NCBI GenBank assembly: GCA_030429565.1
Contig: JAUIFE010000002.1
Span: 620,001-684,000, forward strand
DNA from: Holophagae bacterium
GTDB taxonomy: Bacteria > Acidobacteriota > Holophagae > Acanthopleuribacterales > Acanthopleuribacteraceae
Length of the DNA: 64,000 nucleotides
Reading direction: 5' to 3'
Part shown: piece after piece, positions 19,801 through 27,700 of the stretch
Layout of the letters: each line of letters begins with the position of its first letter
How positions within the stretch are numbered: position 1 is the stretch's first letter
The notes under the pieces: model-generated
The model's input: only the letters and a program-made list of their open reading frames with translations
Database searches by the model: none
Told to the model about the DNA's origin: nothing
Translations under genes and position numbers: made by a program

Positions 19801-22800
19801 GGCGTTTGGTCGGCAGTTGCGGGTCGAGCGGCACGTAAGCCGCGCCCGTTTTGAGGACGGCATACACGGCGATCAGGGTTTCCGCTGAACGCGTGATCGC
19901 AACGGCCACGCGATCACCCGGTCCGATTCCTCGGCGCTGTAGTCGGCCCGCCAATGCATTGGCGCGGCGATGCCATTCAGCGTAGCTGAGGTGGTTGGTG
20001 CCGTCGATGACGGCCGTTTGCCGGGGCGCTTGCTGAACTTGGCGGTCGAGCAAATCAAGCAGGGTCAGGTGAGGATCTACCGCTAAACTTGCGCCGTAAC
20101 CGGCCTGCAAGGCACCTGTGGCGGCGGTTTCGTTCATCAGCCCAACCCTTGCGAGTGGCAGGTCGGGGTTGGCGACCACGTTGCTCAGCACCGTGGTGAA
20201 TTGATCGATCAGGGCTTTGGCGCCTTCCGCCGAATAGAGATCGACGGCGTATTCCAAGGCACCGCTTAAACCCGCCTCCGTTTCGGTGAGGGTCAGTGAA
20301 AGGTCAAATTTGGTCGTGTGGCCGGCGCGGTTTTGCGGTGTCAGTGTCAAACCTTCGACGGTGGTGCTTTGCCGTTCGGCGTTGCGTACCTCGAACATCA
20401 CTTGGAACAAGGGCGAATGGGCCAAGCTGCGTTCCGGGTTGAGCGCTTCAACCAACTGTTCGAAGGGCAAGTCTTGGTTGTCGTAGGCATCGAGGGTGGT
20501 GGCCCGATTCTGTTGGACCAGTTCGCGGAAGGTCGTTTCCGGCTGGAATCTCGCGTTGAGCACCAGGGTATTGACGAAAAAGCCGATCAACCCTTCGAGT
20601 TCGCCCCGGGTGCGGTTGGCGATGGGTGAACCCACCGCAACTTGGTCACTGCCACTCAGCCGGAACAGCAGAGCCTGGAAGGCGCTCAACAGCGTCATGA
20701 ACAGCGTTGCCCCTTGTTTTCGGCCGAAAGCCGCGATTTCCGCGCTGCAGCGCGGATCGATGTGAAAAACGGCGGTGGCACCGCGATAGCTCTGTTCCGC
20801 GGGACGGGCGAAGTCGGTGGGTAATTCCAGCAGCGGCGGGAGCTCGGCCAGTTGGGCGCGCCAGTAGGCGAGCTGTTGGTTGAGTGGCTCACCCGCCAGT
20901 TGTTGACGTTGCCAAACCGCAAAATCGGCGTATTGAATCGATGGTGCCGGTGGCAGCGGTTGGTTGTCGGCAAAGGCTCGGTACAGCGTGGTTAACTCCC
21001 GCATGAGCACGTTGAGGGACCAGCCGTCGGAGGCGATGTGGTGCATGGCGACCAGCAGGTAATATTCCGTTTCGTCTTCGCGAATGAGTTGCAGGCGCAG
21101 CAGCGGAGGTTTGGCGAAGTCGAAGGGTTTTGCCAAAAATTGTTCGATGACGGCCTCGCGACGCTTTTCCCGTGCGGCGGCGTCCAGAGCGCGTAAATCG
21201 TCGCAGGGGATGTCGATAGCGCAGTCGGTCACCACTTCTTGGTAAGGCACGCCGTCTGCTTCCAAAACGTTAAAACGGGTGCGCAATACCTGGTGCCGTT
21301 CGAGAATTTCCCGCGCGACCCGTGCCAGGATCAGAGCGTCGAGGGCGCCTTCGATGTGGATGACGTCGGCCATGTTGTAGGCCGCCGTGTCACCTTCCAA
21401 TTCCCGCAGGAACCACAGGCGCTGTTGTGCGAAGGACAGCGGTTGGGCCGTGCCGGGTGCGGCGGCTGTAATGGGTGGCAGGACAGTTTGGGTTTGGTTG
21501 GCGGCCTCATCAATCGCCGCGGCAAAGCCACGTACCTTGGGTTGTTCGAACAAAAGGCGCACGGGTAGGTCAACCGAGAAGACTTGGTTGACACGGGTCA
21601 AAATACGCGTGGCTTGCAGGCTGTGGCCGCCCATGTCGAAGAAGCTGACGGTGGCGTCGACGGTCCGCAGGCCGAGAATATCGGCCCAAAGACCGGCGAC
21701 GACTTCTTCCGTCGGTGTTTTGGGACGCCCGTCGCCGGTGCCCAAGGCGGCGACGGCCGATTGTGGTGGTGCCAGACGGCGCAGCAAATTGCGGTCGACC
21801 TTGCCGTTGGGGTTGAGCGGCAGGCGTTCGCGCGAAACGAACAAGGCGGGGATCATATAGTCGGGCAAGGTATGGGCCAAGTGGGCGCGTAATGCGGCAA
21901 CGTCGAGCTTGTTGTCCACCGCCGGCGTTACGTAGGCGATTAGGAGGTGACGACCTGCTGTTTCGTTGCGAACCACCACGGCCTGTTTGAGACTGGCATG
22001 CTGTTCAAGGCAGGCCTCGATTTCGCCGAGCTCAATGCGGAAGCCGCGCAATTTCACTTGGAAATCACGCCGACCGAGGTACAGCAGGCGACCGTCTTCG
22101 CGGTAGCGGGCTAAATCTCCGGTGCGGTACATTCGCGCGCCCGGTTGATCGCTAAAAGGGTTGGGCCTAAACTGCTGCGCGGTGAGGCGGGCACGTTGGT
22201 GGTAGCCGTGGGCCAAGCCGTCACCCGCGATCCAGAGTTCCCCGGCAACGCCGAGCGGAACGGGTTGCAGGTTGTCGTCCAACAGGTAAATCTGTGTGTT
22301 GTCGATGGGTCGGCCGAGCGTTACGCCGCGGGCGGGGTCCAGTTGATCGAAGGTCGACCAAATCGTGGTTTCCGCCGGGCCGTAGAGGTTGACCGGGCGG
22401 CCGTTGAGCGCCGCCAAACGCTGCGCCAACTCGGGCGGCAGTGCTTCGCCGCCGCTCCAGCAGCGAATGCCTTCGGCGTTGTCCCAGTCGGCGTCCAGTA
22501 ACAGGCGCCAGGTGGCCGGGGTCGCTTGCAGCAGGGTGCAACCGCTGCTCGCGATTAACCGGGCCAAGCGGGTGCCGTCCAAGGTTGTTTCGCGACGGGC
22601 GATGGTGAGGCGACCGCCGCGGATTAACGGCAGCAGCAGTTCCAAACCGGCGATGTCGAAGTTCAGCGAGGTCACGGCCAGCAGGTGATCGGTACGGCTG
22701 AAACCGGGCGCCGCGGCAAAAGCGCGCAGCAGGTTGAGCAGGGCGCGGTGGCCGATGCGAATGCCCTTCGGTTTACCGGTGGAACCCGAGGTATACATCA

Positions 22801-24727
22801 GGTAAGCCACGTCTTCGGGCCAGGGCTGCGGCAGGGTGGGGCATGCGGCCGGTTCGGTGGCGCACATGGGTTCAACTGCCATGCGCTGCACGCCTTCGGG
22901 CAAGGGCACCGCTTCCGTGGCGGCATCGCCGAGTACGGTTGTCACCTTGCCGTCCGTGATCATGGCGGCCAGTCGTTCGGCCGGGTAATGGGGGTCGAGT
23001 GGTACGTAGGCCGCACCGGCTCGCAGCACACCCAGCAGCGCGACGACCAAGTTCGGCGTTCGGCTGAGGCATAATCCGATCACGTCACCGCGCCCAAAAC
23101 CGGCATTGTGCAGGTGGGTGGCAACGCGGTTTATATCCCGGCCCAACCGACCGTACGTCAGCGTTGACGTTGGTTCCGGCGTTTCTCCGAACACAGCCGG
23201 CGCCGCAGGCGACGCCGCCGCCTGGGCCAAAATCGGCGCGAGCACGGTCTCTGCCGGCAAGGCGCGCGCCGTTTCGTTCCACTGCCGCAACAACTGATGT
23301 CGCGTTTCCGGTGTCAAGAGGTCGAGGTCGCCGACCTTTTGCTCCGGGTTGGCGGTGACCAGGGTCAACAAGCGAGCGTAGTGCGCCATCAGGCGTTGCA
23401 CCGTCGTGCGCTCGAAGATATCGGTGTTGTATTCGACCACCAGCTTGATACCGTTTGCCTGCTCAAAGGCAAGGACCAACAGGTCGAACTGAATTTTGGA
23501 TCGTTTTTGATCGATGGTTTCGACCTGGAGTTCCGGCAATCCTTTGCCCAGTTCCAAGCCGTCTTGCAGGGCGAACATAACCTGGAACAACGGCGCGTAG
23601 GCTAGGTCGCGGCGGGGCCGCAAACGCTGGACAACCTGGTCGAACGGCAGCTCCTTGCGTTGGTAAGCCGCCAACGTCTGCTGTTTGAAGCGCTGTAACA
23701 ACGCGGCAAAGGATTCGTTTCCATCGAGCCGCGTGCGCAGCACCATGGTGTTGACGAAAAAGCCGATGAGGTCCTCGAGCTCGGCGCGTGAGCGGGTTGA
23801 AACCGGGGTCCCGACACTGACGTCTTCCGCGCCGCTGTAGCGATAGAGCAGCACTTTGAAGGCGGCCAACAGCGTCATCAAGTGGGTGCACGTATGTTGG
23901 CGCGACAGTTCGGCGACGGCGTCGGCGGTCGCCTTGGGCAACATCATGGTGAACTCGGTGCCGTTGAAACTCTGTTGAGCCGGGCGCGGCCGGTCCAGCG
24001 GCAATTCCAACAACTCGGGCGCACCCTCCAAACGCTGTTCCCAGAACTTGAGTAAGGCCTCGCGACGTGCGCCGCTCAAGCGCCGACGTTCCCATACCGC
24101 GTAGTCGCCGTATTGGATGGGTAGCGCGGGCGACGCCTGGGTTTCGCCTCGTTGCAGTGCGTGGTAACGCGTGCTGAGTTCGCGCATCAACAACCGCATG
24201 GACCAGTTGTCGGAAATAATGTGGTGCATGGTCAACAGCACGACGTGATCCTCCGCGCCGATACGCAACAGGCGCACGTGGTACAGCGGATCTTTGGCGA
24301 GGTCGAAGCGGCGTTGCGTTTCTTGACGCGCCAGTTCCAGTGCCAAGCGTTCGGCGGCGGCGGAATCACCCATCTGCGCTTCCAAATCTTCCAGCGCGAT
24401 GGCGGGCGGCTGGTAGGCATGAACGACCTGACAGGGCTCACCCTCGCGCACCACGATATTGGTGCGCAGCGTTTCGTGTTGGCGGACGATGTCCTGCATT
24501 GCGCGGATCAACAAGGTGGGCTCCAACGGGCCGCGCAGGCGAACCGCGTTGGGCAGGGTGTTGAAAATCGAGCCGGCTTCTTCCAGTTGGTCGAGCAGCC
24601 AAAAACGCTCCTGAGCAAACGAAAGCGGATAGGTTTTGGCGGCGGCCTTGCGACGCAGCATTTCCGCCAACAAGGCGCGTTTGCGCTCCGGGCTGAGTTC
24701 AGTCAGGGTGTTGCCAGGGTTAGCCAC
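16838..24727 (-). CDS. Nonribosomal peptide synthetase NRPS-B, C-A-T-C-A-T-C (2629 aa)
   Basis: The start is GTG at 24727, with GGAGG about 8 nt upstream; it overlaps the PKS stop by 8 bp. Approximate residues: N-terminal helical leader 1-30 (LSPERKRALLAEMLRRK), C1 34-470 (HHIISDNWS), A1 485-985, T1 1005-1075 (FFDMGGHSL), C2 1095-1540 (HHIASDGWS), A2 1560-2060, T2 2085-2160 (FFQLGGHSL), C3 2180-2590 (HHIVSDGWS), basic tail 2595-2629. Specificity residues read by eye: A1 DILQWGLIW, close to the Gly signature; A2 DVGEICSVD, close to the Orn signature. The protein ends with a complete C domain and no T, so the last C must act on a carrier in another protein, most simply T1 of NRPS-C. C1 accepts the polyketide-extended chain from the PKS module. 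Confidence 0.96.
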   Translation of the reverse strand: MANPGNTLTELSPERKRALLAEMLRRKAAAKTYPLSFAQERFWLLDQLEEAGSIFNTLPNAVRLRGPLEPTLLIRAMQDIVRQHETLRTNIVVREGEPCQVVHAYQPPAIALEDLEAQMGDSAAAERLALELARQETQRRFDLAKDPLYHVRLLRIGAEDHVVLLTMHHIISDNWSMRLLMRELSTRYHALQRGETQASPALPIQYGDYAVWERRRLSGARREALLKFWEQRLEGAPELLELPLDRPRPAQQSFNGTEFTMMLPKATADAVAELSRQHTCTHLMTLLAAFKVLLYRYSGAEDVSVGTPVSTRSRAELEDLIGFFVNTMVLRTRLDGNESFAALLQRFKQQTLAAYQRKELPFDQVVQRLRPRRDLAYAPLFQVMFALQDGLELGKGLPELQVETIDQKRSKIQFDLLVLAFEQANGIKLVVEYNTDIFERTTVQRLMAHYARLLTLVTANPEQKVGDLDLLTPETRHQLLRQWNETARALPAETVLAPILAQAAASPAAPAVFGETPEPTSTLTYGRLGRDINRVATHLHNAGFGRGDVIGLCLSRTPNLVVALLGVLRAGAAYVPLDPHYPAERLAAMITDGKVTTVLGDAATEAVPLPEGVQRMAVEPMCATEPAACPTLPQPWPEDVAYLMYTSGSTGKPKGIRIGHRALLNLLRAFAAAPGFSRTDHLLAVTSLNFDIAGLELLLPLIRGGRLTIARRETTLDGTRLARLIASSGCTLLQATPATWRLLLDADWDNAEGIRCWSGGEALPPELAQRLAALNGRPVNLYGPAETTIWSTFDQLDPARGVTLGRPIDNTQIYLLDDNLQPVPLGVAGELWIAGDGLAHGYHQRARLTAQQFRPNPFSDQPGARMYRTGDLARYREDGRLLYLGRRDFQVKLRGFRIELGEIEACLEQHASLKQAVVVRNETAGRHLLIAYVTPAVDNKLDVAALRAHLAHTLPDYMIPALFVSRERLPLNPNGKVDRNLLRRLAPPQSAVAALGTGDGRPKTPTEEVVAGLWADILGLRTVDATVSFFDMGGHSLQATRILTRVNQVFSVDLPVRLLFEQPKVRGFAAAIDEAANQTQTVLPPITAAAPGTAQPLSFAQQRLWFLRELEGDTAAYNMADVIHIEGALDALILARVAREILERHQVLRTRFNVLEADGVPYQEVVTDCAIDIPCDDLRALDAAAREKRREAVIEQFLAKPFDFAKPPLLRLQLIREDETEYYLLVAMHHIASDGWSLNVLMRELTTLYRAFADNQPLPPAPSIQYADFAVWQRQQLAGEPLNQQLAYWRAQLAELPPLLELPTDFARPAEQSYRGATAVFHIDPRCSAEIAAFGRKQGATLFMTLLSAFQALLFRLSGSDQVAVGSPIANRTRGELEGLIGFFVNTLVLNARFQPETTFRELVQQNRATTLDAYDNQDLPFEQLVEALNPERSLAHSPLFQVMFEVRNAERQSTTVEGLTLTPQNRAGHTTKFDLSLTLTETEAGLSGALEYAVDLYSAEGAKALIDQFTTVLSNVVANPDLPLARVGLMNETAATGALQAGYGASLAVDPHLTLLDLLDRQVQQAPRQTAVIDGTNHLSYAEWHRRANALAGRLQRRGIGPGDRVAVAITRSAETLIAVYAVLKTGAAYVPLDPQLPTKRLQYLLDDAQAKLVLTRGDQLPADLPCPCPKLDVNEASQTSELVQEVSVAIDPRRPAYTVYTSGSTNHPKGVVVSHAALVNMFHAWRQDYRLEQRHIHLQMANLSFDVYAGDWVRCLCSGGTLVICPTEYLGDPEKLFGLAAEHRTTIAEFVPVVLKSLVAYCEQHKHSLDFFELIACGSDSWTIADYHHIRSFLKPSTRFINSYGVTEAAVDSCWFETDQPQKFRKLPMGKPFANVACHVLDERLQPLPANIPGELYLAGAGLAEGYHGRPAATAAAFLPHPAPRFAGERLYRTGDKAFRRSDGHLVFLGRVDFQIKIRGIRIELGEIEAVLQRHEAVAQVVVTDQLDSAGEKRLVAYVVRDGQEVSADLVSALRETVRLSLPEYMVPNAFILLPQLPLNANGKVDRKALPVPRDEDFCDTTTLVAPRTPLEQTIAEIWATVLHRPEIGVTHNFFQLGGHSLLATQVVSRLRNSLKRDVPVRVMFEHPTIAELATHLAGQEQTQPQAEALPLQPVSRDGRLALSFAQQRLWFLEQLEQTQGAYNIPAGLRLKGKLQIAALRRALETIVLRHEVLRTTFRQVAGTPRLHIEAEADYLWQELDLRGLCEAQQIDEIGRIGRAQLGQTFDLAEGPLLRLALLQLGDNDHVLIAVMHHIVSDGWSFGVLIRELIALYGAFSAGKPSPLPPLPIQYADFAAWQRRTLTGDAVAQQLAYWRKQLQGAAYREIPAEKARPATRSHQGATLRETWPEDMAAALEQLALQHEATLFMVLIAGFNALLFAYTEHHDVVVGTDVAGRDRTDIEPLIGFFVNQVALRTDLSGNPDFAELLARSKQVILAAYAHRELPFDVLVGDLKQDRDLSRTPLFQSKLVLQNTPAETLALPNLDLEPMDLTEETAKFDLLLNMERLPQGLSAALQFNTDLFTAPGMQQLLDQFRALLQRAGEQPALGLSDLVAPVVAQREQARNQSAAKASQTSLNKLRRLRRNRD

Positions 24728-27700
24728 GGTCCAATCCTCCGTCGTGCACGGCTTGGGTCAAAAGGGCGTCCAATTCTGCTTCGGACAATCCCGCCAAGGC
24801 GGCTTCATCCAAACCGGCCAAGGGATCGACGGCCGGCGCCGGGTCCGCCGGCGCCGTGCGAATGTCGTGCAAGGCTTCGGCGTCTTCGGCAATCAGGGTG
24901 TACCCCAGACGGGCGGCAACCTCGATGGTCGGCGCGCCGAGGAAGTCGCGTTGGTAGCGGTTGCGCCACTGGTCGGCCACCGCGCCGTTGATGTTGTGGT
25001 GGCTGTGGAATTTCACGTCGCCGATCATGCGCGATTGCGGGCGCAGGCCGCGCGTCATGCGTTGTTGCTTTTCGCGGTAGGGCTCCAGCATGTCCAGTTG
25101 GAACGGCACGCCGAGGAAGGTACAGATGCGGCGCAAGGCGTTTTCGGGATCGGCCAGTAGATCCTCAAAACGGACCAAATGCACCCGTTCCGCCGGGATT
25201 TTGGCGAAAAAGGCGGCCAAATTGCGTTCGCTGATCAGCCAGGTCAACTCTGCCAAACGGCGGCGGGACAGCGGGAAGCGCTCACGCACCGCGCTGCTGA
25301 GCAACAAGTCGAGTTTGGCTTCTTCATAGGAATGGATCATGGCGTAGGGATGGCGGGTCAGGTGGATGTAACGCGGCTCGCTAAAGCCGTTTTCGATGCG
25401 GTCCAAAATCGCCGGTTTGAGCGCGTAACCCGGTGACTTCTCCACCAAAAGGCGGTCACCGATACCTGCCTGAAGGTGTCGGTAGAAGGCGGCGACGGTC
25501 ATATCCGCTTGCTCGAGTCGGGCCGTCTCGGCCTCGGCGGCGGCGGTATCCAAACCAAACCCTTCTTTTAGGGCGATGGTCGCGCCTTCGGTGAGTGCGT
25601 TTTCCTGGACCGCGCTGCCGGCTTGGCGATCACGCAAGCGGTCAAACGAAAGTAGGTCGAGTTCGGGTGGGGCAAAAAGTTTGGCGTTGCCGGCCAACAG
25701 GACCCGCAACAAGGTACTGCCTGTGCGCGGTGCACTCAGCACGAAGGCGGCATTCGGGTTTTTTTCGGGGAACGGTGAGGGGATGGTCCCGGCCGCCGTT
25801 GCCGCGAAATCCTGGGCCAAGGCTTCGTCAATCGGACTTTCGTCCTCGTCTTCAATGCCGACCGTCTTGCGGCCCAACATCTTGGCGACCCCGAGTGGGT
25901 AGTGTTTTTCGAAGTATGCGGCCAACAAGGCAATCGTTGGTGCGTCCATCATGGCGGTGATATGCACGATTTCGCCGAAGGCGGTTTGGAAGTGGTTGAC
26001 CAAGCTGATCCCCAACAGGGAGTTGCCACCGAGGTCAAAGAAGTTGTCGTGCACACCGATTTGCTCAAAACCAAGCAAGTCGCTGAACACGGCGGCAATC
26101 GCCTGTTCCAATTCGTCGCGTGGCGCGAGGTAAACGGTTTCCAAATCAGGCCGCTGATGACCCTGACCCGGCGCAGCGTGGCGCAAGGCGGCGGCGACGT
26201 CGTCGGCATTGGCTCGATCAGTCAGGCGTGGCTGCAGGGCGGTGGTGGAAAGGACGACCTGGGGTTGGCCGAGGCCCAGGGCGCGCTCAAAAACGGCAAT
26301 ACCTTCCGCGTTGCTCAAGCCGTTGCGCAGGCCGGCTGCATGAATGTGCTCTAAACCGGCGGGTGCTTGTGCGCGTGCGAGCATGCCTTCCTCGCGCCAG
26401 CCGTCCCAGTCGACGGCAAGCACGGGCAGGTTGTCGACGGCGGCCCGTTGGGCGAGAGCGTCGAGGTAACTGTTGGCGGCGGCGTAATCAACCTGACCGA
26501 ACTCACCAATCACCCCGCTGAGGCTGGCGAAAAGCATCAGGAAATCGGGGCGCTGTGCCGGTGGTTGTTGTTGGAGCCAGGCAAAGAGCAGGGCGGCGCC
26601 GCGGGCTTTGGCGGCCAACGTCGCCTGCAGTGTTTCTGCTGTTTTAAGGCGGATCAAACCGCCGCCTGGCAAACCGGCCAGGTGCAGAATGCCGTTGATG
26701 CGCCCGAAGTGTTGTTGGGCTTGTTGCAAAGCGCCCTGTAGTTGATCGGGATCGGCACAGTCTGCGCGCAGGAGCAGCAAACCACCGGCCGCTTGTTCAA
26801 GCGCTTGCAATGCTTCACGTCGCGGTTGGTCTTGTGATTCAGGGCCGGCCCAATCGCCGTCAACCGGCGCGGAACGGCTGAGCAGGACCAACTTGGCGGC
26901 GTAATGTTCCGCCAGATGCCGCGCCAGAACCAGGCCCAGGGCGCCGAGACCGCCGGTGAGCACGTAGACGCCGCCGCGTTGGAGCTGGTGGGTGTTGCTT
27001 TCCGTCAACGCGAGCGGCTGGTAATCGGGCAACCACTGAAAACGGCCGCGCAGCGCCACGACGGCGTCTTCGGCCGGCTGCTGGAGGACGTTCACCAAAG
27101 TGCGGGTGACGGCCGATTCGTTGTGTTCGGCCAGGTCGATCACACGACAGCGGAACTGGGGAAACTCCAGCGGGATAATTTTACAGGCGGCGGCCAAAGG
27201 TGCCGTCTCGGGGCGTGGTGTTTCGTGACCGAGCACGGTGAAGGCGCCGTGTAGCGGGCAGTCGATTTGGAGCGGTTTGGTTACGCCGGCTTCAACCAAG
27301 GCTTTGGTCAGCAACAACAAGGTGGTAACGCCGCGCGTCATGGCGGTGTCAAAACGCGAGGCCGGCGTACTTTGGTGGTCGCTGTCTGCATCGTTGCCCC
27401 AGCAGAAGACAATGCGTCCGGGAAGGCTGTCCCGTTCTTGTAAGGCGTCGATCAAGGCGCGCAGGTCGGTGGCTAGGCCGGGTGCGACGGCGTAGACATC
27501 CTCGCGCAAAGCAACAAAGGTTTCGCCGGCTTCGACGCGGATGACGCGGTGTTGTTGTTTTTGTAATGCCGCGATGAGGGGTTCGGCCAAACCGGCATCG
27601 TCGGCGAAAACGAGCCAGGATTCCGGGGCGCCTGACGGGTGCGTCGGCGCCGGGCCCCGCCGCCATCCGGGTGTGTAGGCCCAATCCTGCATGGGTTTGC